Source: DASVDK01 sp036562265 [NCBI: Thermodesulfobacteriota bacterium] (GTDB taxonomy: Bacteria > DASVDK01). Taken from it: a DNA stretch of 9,235 bases. Shown here in pieces: positions 1 to 6,333 of the stretch. Under the pieces are notes generated by a model. It ran no database searches, was not told where the DNA came from, and saw nothing but the letters and a program-made list of their open reading frames with translations. The translations under genes were made by a program, and so were the position numbers. Every line of letters starts with the position of its first letter. Position 1 is the first letter of the stretch. The stretch covers positions 1 through 9,235 of the forward strand of contig DATCKS010000267.1 in NCBI GenBank assembly GCA_036562265.1, read 5' to 3'.

Positions 1-903
1 GTGGTCGGCACCGTCAAGGCGGTCGACGGCGTGAGCTTCGAGGTGGCGCCTGGGGAAACCTTCGGCCTCGTCGGCGAGTCGGGGTGCGGCAAGACGACGA
101 CCGGCCGCTGCATCCTGCAGCTCGAGTCGCCGACGGCCGGCCAGGTGATCTTCGAGGGGCGGAACCTCGCCGAGGCGTCGCCGGCCGAGATGCGGGCGAT
201 CCGCCGGCGGCTGCAGGTGATCTTCCAGGACCCCTTCAGCTCGCTCAACCCGCGGATGACCGTGGGCCAGATCATCGCCGAGCCGATGCGGGTGCACCGG
301 CTGGTCGCCTCGAAGGCCGAGGCCGAGTCGCGCGTCGCCGAGCTGCTCGGCGAGGTGGGGCTGCCGGCCTCCATGGCGCGCCGCTACCCGCACGAGATGT
401 CGGGCGGCCAGCGCCAGCGCGTCGGCATCGCGCGCGCCCTGGCCCTCAAGCCGGCGTTCATCGTCTGCGACGAGCCGGTGTCGGCGCTCGACGTCTCCAT
501 CCAGGCCCAGATCGTCAACCTGCTCGAGGAGCTGCAGGCGAAGTACGGGCTCGCCTACCTCGTCATCGCGCACGACCTGGCCGTCGTGCGCCACCTCTCG
601 CACCGCGTGGGGGTCATGTACCTCGGCCGGCTCGTGGAGACCGCGCCGGCCGACGACCTCTACGACCGGCCGCTTCACCCGTACACGCGCGCGCTCCTCG
701 ACGCGGCGCCGGTGCCCGACCCCAGGATCGAGGCGACGCGCGCCCACACGGTCCTCGCCGGCGAGGTGCCGAGCCCGCTCGACCCGCCGTCGGGTTGTGT
801 GTTCCATCCGCGGTGTCCCATCGCGGTCGCCGAGTGCCGCGTGGTCGTCCCCGAGCTTCGCGAGGTCCGCCCGCGCCACCAGGTGGCCTGCATCCGGGTC
901 TGA
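1..903 (+). CDS. dppF: Peptide ABC transporter ATP-binding protein, DppF/OppF family (5' end cut by window)
   Basis: This cytoplasmic ATPase subunit powers a dipeptide/oligopeptide-type importer. Counting from the first base, the Walker A motif GESGCGKTT is at residues 25-33. The Q-loop Gln is at 76 in [10 protein letters not shown], the signature MSGGQRQR at 133-140, Walker B ending CDEP at 156-159, the D-loop SALD at 161-164 and the switch His at 191. The C-terminal oligopeptide-type extension follows, with RPLHPYT and four cysteines (266, 272, 279, 297) in the spacing GC-5-C-6-C. In studied relatives these cysteines hold an iron-sulfur cluster. Family members usually have about 25-30 more residues before the first residue seen here, so the GTG at base 1 is probably an internal Val codon and the true start lies upstream. 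The gene ends with TGA and is followed by the binding protein and permeases of the same system. Dpp versus Opp, and the transported substrate, cannot be settled from sequence alone. Confidence 0.93.
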   Translation: MVGTVKAVDGVSFEVAPGETFGLVGESGCGKTTTGRCILQLESPTAGQVIFEGRNLAEASPAEMRAIRRRLQVIFQDPFSSLNPRMTVGQIIAEPMRVHRLVASKAEAESRVAELLGEVGLPASMARRYPHEMSGGQRQRVGIARALALKPAFIVCDEPVSALDVSIQAQIVNLLEELQAKYGLAYLVIAHDLAVVRHLSHRVGVMYLGRLVETAPADDLYDRPLHPYTRALLDAAPVPDPRIEATRAHTVLAGEVPSPLDPPSGCVFHPRCPIAVAECRVVVPELREVRPRHQVACIRV

Positions 904-1089
904 ACGGGCCCCTGCCCCTGCGGCCCCCCGGGGCCCCGGGGGCGGCCGGGGCGCTCCCGGTCGTTCGCGGCGAGACGCCGTCCCGGGCTGACCTCGTCGC
1001 GCCGAACGTGGCCGATCTTGCCGACGCGGCTGCCGGACCTCCCGGGCAGGCTCGGGGGCCGCCGCGGGCGCGCCCGTGCGACGTGCCGT
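904..1089. other. GC-rich spacer after the ATPase gene, with a G/C block palindrome
   Basis: This spacer lies between the ATPase stop codon and the promoter of the binding-protein gene. Its notable element is at 924-942, where runs of six C, four G, four C and five G form a nearly self-complementary block about 20 bases after the stop codon. It could fold in RNA and slow or stop transcription leaving the ATPase gene, but no T-run follows, so a terminator role is only a guess. No open frame in this stretch looks coding. Confidence 0.4.
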
Positions 1090-1118
1090 TTGACGACCCC
1101 GGTCTAAAACGCTATTTT
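1090..1118 (+). promoter_or_regulatory. Sigma-70-type promoter for the binding-protein/permease genes
   Basis: A TTGACG hexamer at 1090-1095 matches the -35 consensus at 5 of 6 positions. TATTTT at 1113-1118 matches the -10 consensus at 4 of 6. The spacer is 17 bases, the optimum. The site lies in the only AT-rich pocket of an otherwise GC-rich spacer. Transcription would begin near 1125 and give a leader of about 28 bases before the ATG at 1153. The match is seen directly; activity is inferred, and promoters in high-GC bacteria often diverge from this consensus. Confidence 0.6.
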
Positions 1119-1139
1119 TGAACGGTTACGTCCACTTGC

Positions 1140-1145
1140 GGGGGA
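1140..1145 (+). promoter_or_regulatory. Ribosome binding site of the binding-protein gene
   Basis: A purine run GGGGGA ends 7 bases before the ATG at 1153. It supports that start, which also places a complete signal peptide at the N-terminus. Confidence 0.6.
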
Positions 1146-1152
1146 CACCACC

Positions 1153-2754
1153 ATGCGCGCAACCTCGATCCATCGCTGGCTCGCCGCTCTGGCGACCCTG
1201 CTCCTCGTCTCCTCGACCATGCTGCCCACCGAGGCTCTGGCGCAGCAGCCGCGGCCGGGCGGCGAGTTGACCTTCGTGGTCAGCGCGGAACCGCCCTCGT
1301 ACGACGGCCACCGAGAGACGAGCTTCGCGCACATCCACCCGGTGGCGCCGCACTACTCGACGCTGCTCCGGATCGACGTCGCCAACAACTACAAGATCGT
1401 CGGCGACCTGGCCGAGAGCTGGACGATCTCGCCCGACGGCAAGACCTACACCTTCAAGCTGCGCGACGGCGTCACGTTCCACAACGGCGACAAGCTCACC
1501 TCGGCCGACGTGAAGGCGAGCCTCGAGCGGATCGTCAACCCGCCGCCGGGCGTCGTGAGCGCCCGCAAGGCGTCGTATCAGGCGATCGATCGAATCGAGG
1601 CGCCCGATCCGCTCACGGTGGTCGTCCGGCTGAAGTGGCCCGAGGCGTCGATGCTCGCGAACCTCGCCTCGCCCTGGAACTACATCTACAACGCCAAGAA
1701 GCTGGCCGAGGACCCGCGCTTCCCGGAGAAGAACATCCTCGGCACCGGCCCCTTCATCTTCGTCGAGCACGTCCCCGGCTCCCACTGGGTCGCCAAGAAG
1801 AACCCGAACTACTTCATGAAGGGGCTCCCCTACCTCGACGGCTACCGGGCGGTCTTCATCCGCAGCGCCTCGGCCGCCGTCGCCGCCGTGCGGAGCGGCC
1901 AGGCGCTCATCGAGTTCCGCGGCTTCTCCCCGGCGCAGCGCGACGACCTGGTCAGGGCGCTCGGCGACAAGATCCGGGTGCAGGAGAGCCCGTGGACCTG
2001 CGTTCTGACGATCGTCTTCAACAACGAGAAGCCGCCGTTCAACGACGTCCGGGTGCGCCGCGCGCTCTCCATGGCGATCGACCGGTGGCAGGGGTCGCAG
2101 GTCCTCTCGAAGATCGCCATCGTCAAGGAGGTCGGCGGCGTCCTCAGGCCCGGCTCCGAGTACGCGGCCACCGAGTCGGAGCTGGTCGAGTACCCCGGCT
2201 TCGGCAAGGACATCGAGAAGGCGCGCGCCGAGGCGCGGCGGCTCCTGAAGGAAGCCGGCCAGGAGAACCTCAAGTTCGTCTTCAAGAACCGTGACACGCA
2301 GATGCCCTACGAGCCGGTCGGCATCTTCCTGATCGACCAGTGGCGGCGCATCGGCGTCACTGCCGAGCACCGGCCGCAGGAGACGGCGCAGTTCCAGGGA
2401 GACCTGCGCAACGGCAACTACGAGGTCTCCATGGACTTCGCCTGCGACTTCATGGACGAGCCCGACCTGCAGCTCTTCAAGTACCTCTCGGCCGACAAGA
2501 GCCCGGCGAACTACGCCCGGTACAACGACCCGGTGCTCGACGAGCTCTACGTGAAGCAGGCCCGGGCGACCAACGAGGCCGAGCGCCGCAAGCTCGTTCG
2601 GGAGTTCGAGAAGCGCGTCCTCGAGCAGGCGTACCAGGTGCCGACCATCTGGTGGCAGCGGATCGTCCCGCACTGGGACAAGGTCAAGGGCTGGGAGGTC
2701 TCGTCCAGCCACTACCTGAACCAGGACCTGCGCGACGTCTGGTTGAGCGAGTAG
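1153..2754 (+). CDS. Peptide-type ABC transporter periplasmic substrate-binding protein (SBP family 5)
   Basis: This is a 533-residue extracytoplasmic solute-binding protein, the usual length for family 5 (DppA/OppA/NikA type). The N-terminus is a Sec signal peptide: basic residues up to Arg8, a hydrophobic core at about 9-24, and a likely cleavage after ALA at 28-30. No lipobox cysteine is present, so the mature protein should be a soluble periplasmic protein of a Gram-negative cell. The family hallmark at about 84-124 is clear: GDLAESW, then SPDGKTYTFKLRDGVTFH and TSADVKASLERI. The C-terminal lobe ends with a WWQRIVPHWDKVKGW segment typical of the family. The gene follows a good promoter and ribosome site and precedes the two permease genes by 19 bases, so it delivers the substrate to them. 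Family 5 proteins bind peptides, opines, nickel chelates, glutathione or sugars. The ligand here cannot be read from the sequence, so no gene symbol is given. Confidence 0.95.
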   Translation: MRATSIHRWLAALATLLLVSSTMLPTEALAQQPRPGGELTFVVSAEPPSYDGHRETSFAHIHPVAPHYSTLLRIDVANNYKIVGDLAESWTISPDGKTYTFKLRDGVTFHNGDKLTSADVKASLERIVNPPPGVVSARKASYQAIDRIEAPDPLTVVVRLKWPEASMLANLASPWNYIYNAKKLAEDPRFPEKNILGTGPFIFVEHVPGSHWVAKKNPNYFMKGLPYLDGYRAVFIRSASAAVAAVRSGQALIEFRGFSPAQRDDLVRALGDKIRVQESPWTCVLTIVFNNEKPPFNDVRVRRALSMAIDRWQGSQVLSKIAIVKEVGGVLRPGSEYAATESELVEYPGFGKDIEKARAEARRLLKEAGQENLKFVFKNRDTQMPYEPVGIFLIDQWRRIGVTAEHRPQETAQFQGDLRNGNYEVSMDFACDFMDEPDLQLFKYLSADKSPANYARYNDPVLDELYVKQARATNEAERRKLVREFEKRVLEQAYQVPTIWWQRIVPHWDKVKGWEVSSSHYLNQDLRDVWLSE

Positions 2755-2759
2755 CGGCC

Positions 2760-2764
2760 GGAGG
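2760..2764 (+). promoter_or_regulatory. Ribosome binding site of dppB (supports GTG start)
   Basis: GGAGG lies 9 bases before the GTG at 2774, inside the 19-base gap after the binding-protein stop. It fixes GTG as the start; the next in-frame ATG would cut into the first membrane segment. Confidence 0.7.
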
Positions 2765-2773
2765 CCGAGAGAC

Positions 2774-3727
2774 GTGCACCGCTACATCATCCGGCGTGTC
2801 CTGCTCATGATCCCGACGCTGTTCGGAGTGGCGGTGCTGATCTTCCTCCTCATGCGGGTCGTGCCGGGGGACATCGTGGCCCTCCGGTACACCGCCGACG
2901 GCGGGTCCGTATCGGCCGAGACGCTCGCGGCCGAGCGGGCCCGCCTCGGGCTCGACAAGTCCATTCCCGCCCAGTTCGTCGACTGGATGGGGGGGCTCCT
3001 CAGAGGGGACCTCGGGCAGTCCATGTGGACCGGGCGGCCCATCAGCTACGAGATCGCCATCCGCTTCCAGGTGAGCCTGCAGGTGGCCATCATGGCCACG
3101 CTCTTCGCGATCCTCCTCTCGATCCCGCTCGGAACCCTGGCGGCGCTCAAGCAGGACACCTGGGTCGACTACGCCATCCGGATCTTCTCGATCGCCGGGC
3201 TCGCCACCCCCTCCTTCTGGCTCGGCATCATCATGATCCTGGGGCTGCTCATCGTCTTCCAGTGGCTCCCGCCCATGGCCACGGTCTCGTTCTTCCGCGA
3301 CCCGTGGGCGAACCTCTCCCAGCTCATCTGGCCCGCCCTCGCCGTCGGCTACCGCTACTCGGCCGTGGCGACCCGCATGACGCGGGCGACCGTGCTCGAG
3401 GTGCTGCGCGAGGACTACGTCCGCACGGCGCGCGCCAAGGGGCTCTGGGAGCGCGTGATCGTCGTCCGGCACGCCATGCGCAACGCCCTCTTGCCGGTCG
3501 TCACGATCATCGGCCTCGAGTTCGCCTTCCTGATCGGCGGGCTCGTGGTCACCGAGCAGGTCTTCAACCTGAACGGCATCGGCCGCCTCATGGTCGAGTC
3601 GATCATCCGGCGCGACTACACCATGACGCAGGCGCTCGTGCTCCTCACGGCAACGGTGTTCATCGTCGTCAACTTCGCCGTGGATCTCCTCTACGCCTGG
3701 CTCGATCCACGGATCCGGTATCGCTGA
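2774..3727 (+). CDS. dppB: Peptide ABC transporter permease, DppB family
   Basis: This is a 317-residue inner-membrane permease, one of the two channel-forming subunits of the importer. The N-terminal MHRYIIRR followed by a hydrophobic segment (about 9-28) and MRVVPGD is characteristic of DppB/OppB. After a periplasmic loop comes the core transport domain, from about residue 95 to the end, with several membrane helices. The cytoplasmic coupling loop (EAA motif), which contacts the ATPase, begins near Glu213 with EDYVRTARAKGL and continues through the HAMRNALLP segment. The protein ends in YAWLDPRIRYR, a normal family end. The stop codon overlaps the start of dppC by one base, so the two are almost certainly co-transcribed and probably translationally coupled. 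The name is a family assignment; an OppB-like or other substrate specificity is equally possible. Confidence 0.95.
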   Translation: MHRYIIRRVLLMIPTLFGVAVLIFLLMRVVPGDIVALRYTADGGSVSAETLAAERARLGLDKSIPAQFVDWMGGLLRGDLGQSMWTGRPISYEIAIRFQVSLQVAIMATLFAILLSIPLGTLAALKQDTWVDYAIRIFSIAGLATPSFWLGIIMILGLLIVFQWLPPMATVSFFRDPWANLSQLIWPALAVGYRYSAVATRMTRATVLEVLREDYVRTARAKGLWERVIVVRHAMRNALLPVVTIIGLEFAFLIGGLVVTEQVFNLNGIGRLMVESIIRRDYTMTQALVLLTATVFIVVNFAVDLLYAWLDPRIRYR

Positions 3728-4626
3728 TGGCGGTCGCGGCCGACGCCGGCGTCGCGGTCGGGGAGGAGCGCGGCCGCGCCCTCGGCGTGCTTCGGGCGGT
3801 CCTCCGCTTCTGCCGGACGAAGCCGCTCGGCGCCGCGGGTGGGGTGCTCATCCTCCTCATGGTCGTGGCGGCGATCCTGGCGCCCTGGATCGCCCCCTAC
3901 GACCCGCTCGAGACCGACTACGCCGCCATGCTGGCGGCTCCGTCGGCCGACCACTGGCTCGGCACCGACGCCTTCGGCCGCGACGTGCTGTCGCGGATCA
4001 TCTACGGGGCCCGGACGGCGCTCCTCGTCGGCTTCGGGGCGTCGGTGATCGGCACCACGGTCGGCTCCGTCGTGGGGGTGGCGTCGACCTACTTCGGCGG
4101 GAAGATCGACCTCCTGGTCCAGCGTCTCATGGACATCCTCCTCTCCTTCCCCATCATCGTCCTCGCCATGGCGGTGGTGGCGGTGCTCGGCACCGGCGCG
4201 ACGAACGTGATCCTCGCCATCGCCATCCCGATGATCCCTCGCGCGGCGCGCGTCATCCGCTCGAGCGCGCTCGCCATCCGCGAGATGCCCTACGTGGACG
4301 CGGCCCGCGCCCTCGGCTTCGGGCCGACGCGGATCATCTTCCGCCACATGCTGCCGAACGTCGTCGCCCCCTTCCTGATCCTCCTCACCGCCTTCCTCGG
4401 TCAGGCGATCCTCCTCGAGGCGTCGCTCTCCTTCCTCGGCCTCGGCGTCGCGGAGCCGACCCCCGCGTGGGGTCTCATGCTGAAGGGCGCGGCCGTGGAG
4501 TTCGCCGAGCGCGCGCCGTGGATGGGGATCTTCCCGGGGCTCGCCATCAGCGCGGCGGTCTTCGGCTTCAACCTCCTCGGCGACTCGCTGCGCGACGTGC
4601 TCGATCCCAGGCTGCGGCTCCAGTAG
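3727..4626 (+). CDS. dppC: Peptide ABC transporter permease, DppC family
   Basis: This 299-residue inner-membrane permease is the partner of DppB. The frame is open far upstream, but that part is a shadow of dppB. The true start is the ATG at 3727, whose A is the last base of the dppB TGA stop (TGATG). A cytoplasmic N-tail leads into the first membrane helix at about 36-56, ending in APWIAPYDP. The DppC hallmark HWLGTDAFGRDVLSR is at 76-90, and the transport domain follows. The coupling loop covers about 187-213 (MPYVDAARALGFGPT, then RHMLPN). SFLGLGV at 235-241 and PAWG at 246-249 are also typical. The end, GDSLRDVLDPRLRLQ, is the standard family terminus. No strong ribosome site precedes the ATG, which fits reinitiation by ribosomes leaving dppB. 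A strong hairpin lies about 26 bases after the stop, so this is probably the last gene of the unit. Confidence 0.95.
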   Translation: MAVAADAGVAVGEERGRALGVLRAVLRFCRTKPLGAAGGVLILLMVVAAILAPWIAPYDPLETDYAAMLAAPSADHWLGTDAFGRDVLSRIIYGARTALLVGFGASVIGTTVGSVVGVASTYFGGKIDLLVQRLMDILLSFPIIVLAMAVVAVLGTGATNVILAIAIPMIPRAARVIRSSALAIREMPYVDAARALGFGPTRIIFRHMLPNVVAPFLILLTAFLGQAILLEASLSFLGLGVAEPTPAWGLMLKGAAVEFAERAPWMGIFPGLAISAAVFGFNLLGDSLRDVLDPRLRLQ

Positions 4627-4652
4627 GCGGCCCGGCCCCGCCCGGCGCGGCA

Positions 4653-4685
4653 CGTGGGCGCGCTCCCGCGAGCGCGCAGGCCACG
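4653..4685 (+). terminator. Hairpin after dppC, possible terminator
   Basis: A perfect 8-bp stem, GCGCGCTC at 4658-4665 and GAGCGCGC at 4670-4677, closes a 4-base loop. It is extended by an outer 5-bp stem, CGTGG at 4653-4657 and CCACG at 4681-4685, across a 3-base bulge. It begins 26 bases after the dppC stop. There is no T-run after it, so it is not a textbook intrinsic terminator. It may stop transcription together with Rho or stabilise the 3' end of the mRNA. Confidence 0.45.
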
Positions 4686-4726
4686 GTGCCACCGACGGGC
4701 GGTTTCGAGGCGACTTGGCGAGGCGG

Positions 4727-4747
4727 GTCCGGGGCGCCGCCCCGGAC
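4727..4747 (-). terminator. Hairpin after the small minus-strand gene, possible terminator
   Basis: A perfect 9-bp stem, GTCCGGGGC at 4727-4735 and GCCCCGGAC at 4739-4747, closes a 3-base loop. It lies 11 bases beyond the stop of the minus-strand 47-aa gene. With the hairpin after dppC it separates two convergent transcription units. No T-run follows on either strand, so the terminator role is inferred from position and stem strength. Confidence 0.45.
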
Positions 4748-4758
4748 GAGGGCGCGGG

Positions 4759-4902
4759 CTAGATCCGGCCGAGCAGGCTCAACAGCGCCGATCCGGCGAC
4801 GTAGAGGACGACCAGGAAGGTGAAGAGGACGACGAGGTGCTGCGGCTTCACGCGGTCCCCCCCGCCGTCTCGGATGTAGATGTCGTTGCGATGGTCCAGC
4901 AC
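4759..4902 (-). CDS. Small single-pass membrane protein, 47 aa, unknown function
   Basis: I do not recognise this protein. The product has a polar, charged N-terminus (MLDHRNDIYIRDGGGDRVKPQ) and a hydrophobic segment from about residue 23 to 44 that can span the membrane once. It ends GRI before TAG. The GTG start at 4902 is chosen because the minus strand reads GGAAAGGGGG just upstream with a 5-base gap, a strong ribosome site. The upstream part of the open frame is Gly/Pro/Arg-rich and looks non-coding. Codons inside the 47-aa part end mostly in G or C and the translation is ordered, charged then hydrophobic, as expected of a real gene. A hairpin follows the stop. The gene converges on dppC, so it belongs to a separate transcript. 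It could be a small regulatory or accessory membrane protein, but nothing indicates which. A chance frame remains possible. Confidence 0.55.
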   Translation of the reverse strand: MLDHRNDIYIRDGGGDRVKPQHLVVLFTFLVVLYVAGSALLSLLGRI

Positions 4903-5217
4903 GGGTACCCCCTTTCCAGGGTGCCGGGCGCCAGGGACCGGGCCCTCGCCACCCGGCTCGTCCTTCCCCTGTCCGGCGAGGTTGCAAGCGCCGGGCCGTG
5001 ATCCGTGTCTCACCCTCCAGGTCCGCGGAATCAGGGACGCGCGCCAATCAGGCGTGGTCGCGGATCGGGCGGCCGCCCCCGTGATCTGAACCGCACGTTG
5101 CCGCCGCGGGGCACCTGGGCGGCCTCGCGCGTCCGGGATGGGGCATCGCCGATGCGGCGCAGGGGCCACGATGTGGCGCCTGGGACACGCGCCCGCACGC
5201 CTGCTGGCGCCCCGAGG
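4903..5217. other. 315-base stretch without a gene
   Basis: This lies between the start of the small membrane-protein gene and the stop of the glycosyltransferase gene, both on the minus strand. It holds the ribosome site of the small gene (minus strand, 4908-4917) and must hold its promoter, but I see no convincing -35/-10 pair. A perfect 12-bp palindrome, GGGCGGCCGCCC, is at 5067-5078, and a short GCATC/GATGC inverted repeat is at 5143-5155. Neither is followed by a T-run. The remaining open frames are low-complexity, Arg/Pro/Gly-rich translations typical of non-coding GC-rich DNA. Confidence 0.5.
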
Positions 5218-6330
5218 TCATTCCCCGGCGCGGCCGGGACCGTTGCCGCGCGCGGGACCGTCGCCGCGCGCGGCCGCTTCGACGGCGCGCCGCTGCCGCC
5301 TGAACTGCGACGCCCGGCGCCGCACGAGCGTGAACCGTGCGAAGCCGCGCGCCAGGCGACGGGGCAGCGCGGGCAGGAGCGCGAGCCACGCGGTCACGGC
5401 GAGCCGTCCGGCGAGGTCCCTGACGCCGCCGCGAGGCGGCTGCCACGCCGCGCGGATGCTCCGGGACGCGAGCCAGAACGGGCTCTCGTCGGGTCGCGGG
5501 TAGCGTTCCGGGTAGGCCACCCGGAGCGCGACGCGGAGCTTGGCGTGGAAGACGTTCCGGAGGGCGAGATGCTCCTCGACCGGGAGCCCGAGGGTGCGCG
5601 CCAGCGCCACCATGGCCGCCTCGCGTTCGAGGGCGCAGCGGACCTCGTGGACGAGCCGCTCCTCGAAGTTCGGGCGGAAGTTGACCCAGGCGTTCTGGCC
5701 GTGCACCCGGTAGAAGCCGAGCGGCTCGTCGAGCGAGACGACCTCGCCCAGGAGCGCCGCGAGGCCGCTGATGTACGCGTCCGCGGAGTAGCGCCACGTC
5801 CGCTCGGGAACCGGGAAGAACCGCGCCAGCGCCTCGCGGCTGTAGCAGCACCCGCTCATCGGGGGCCTCGTGTAGTCGAAATGCGAGAGGAGGTGGCGCC
5901 GCAGGTCGCCGTTCGGCATCGGGGAGTGCGCCGTGGGGTTGAAGGCCGGCTCCGGCACCCCGTCGCGGTTCAGGACCTGGAGGCGGTACTGGACCACCGC
6001 CACGCCCGGGCGCCATGCCCGGGCGACGCGTGAGGCGGCCTCGGGCAAGAGACAGTCGTCCGCGTCGAGGAAGATCACCAGGTCGCCCCGGCCCGCCGCC
6101 AGGCCGGCGTTGCAGGCGGACGCCTGCCCGCCGTTGGGCTTGAGCACCGGGACGATCCGATCCCCGTAGCTGGCGATCACGTCACGCGAGTCGTCGGTGG
6201 AGCCGTCGTCGACCACGATGACCGTGGTGTGCGGATAGGTCTGGCCGAGCGCGCCGTCGATGGCGGCACGGAGGAACCGGCCGTAGTTGTAGTTGTTGAC
6301 GACGATGTCGACCGAGGGCGCTCCGGTCAT
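5218..6330 (-). CDS. Family 2 glycosyltransferase
   Basis: This is a 370-residue GT-A-fold glycosyltransferase, which would transfer a sugar from a nucleotide-sugar donor in the cytoplasm, probably onto a lipid-linked glycan. The N-terminal domain shows the family 2 pattern: VNNYNYGRFL at 11-20, VVDDGSTDDS at 39-48 (nucleotide-binding Asp pair 41/42), GGQASACNAG at 67-76, and the DXD-type metal motif LDADD at 88-92. The middle part, with PMSGCCYSREAL and a YSADAYI segment, corresponds to the acceptor-binding region. The C-terminal part has a short hydrophobic stretch at about 311-322 followed by an Arg-rich segment, suggesting contact with the inner membrane. The last ~20 residues are Gly/Arg/Pro-rich and come from an 18-bp tandem repeat. 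The ATG lies 3 bases after the flippase stop, so the two are one transcription unit. Donor and acceptor are not predictable. Confidence 0.92.
   Translation of the reverse strand: MTGAPSVDIVVNNYNYGRFLRAAIDGALGQTYPHTTVIVVDDGSTDDSRDVIASYGDRIVPVLKPNGGQASACNAGLAAGRGDLVIFLDADDCLLPEAASRVARAWRPGVAVVQYRLQVLNRDGVPEPAFNPTAHSPMPNGDLRRHLLSHFDYTRPPMSGCCYSREALARFFPVPERTWRYSADAYISGLAALLGEVVSLDEPLGFYRVHGQNAWVNFRPNFEERLVHEVRCALEREAAMVALARTLGLPVEEHLALRNVFHAKLRVALRVAYPERYPRPDESPFWLASRSIRAAWQPPRGGVRDLAGRLAVTAWLALLPALPRRLARGFARFTLVRRRASQFRRQRRAVEAAARGDGPARGNGPGRAGE
5236..5271. repeat. 18-bp tandem duplication in the 3' end of the glycosyltransferase gene
   Basis: Two adjacent 18-bp units, at 5236-5253 and 5254-5271, read GGGACCGTTGCCGCGCGC and GGGACCGTCGCCGCGCGC, with one mismatch. 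On the coding minus strand they encode two copies of a six-residue ARGDGP/ARGNGP unit in the disordered C-terminal tail, so copy-number change would leave the reading frame and the catalytic domain intact. Confidence 0.8.
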
Positions 6331-6333
6331 CGA

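Noticed and set aside
1126-2712. Long minus-strand open frame of 528 codons opposite the binding-protein gene
   Set aside because: Its translation is Val/Asp/Arg/Leu-rich low complexity, the mirror image of GC-biased third positions in the real gene, and it shows no motif.
3025-3726. Upstream extension of the dppC frame, giving a 533-residue fusion-like protein
   Set aside because: The extension lies inside dppB in another frame and translates to a His/Arg/Pro/Gly-rich sequence without domains. The ATG at 3727, overlapping the dppB stop, gives a protein of normal DppC length.
3691-4692. Long minus-strand open frame opposite dppC
   Set aside because: Arg/Glu/Asp/His-rich low-complexity translation with no domain; the plus strand carries a complete permease.
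4903-5169. N-terminal extension of the 47-aa membrane protein to 136 residues
   Set aside because: The extra part is Pro/Gly/Arg-rich with no order, and a strong ribosome site lies inside it just before the GTG at 4902.
5005-6033. Plus-strand open frame of 342 codons opposite the glycosyltransferase
   Set aside because: Arg/Glu/Pro/Ala-rich shadow translation; the minus-strand frame has all the family 2 motifs.
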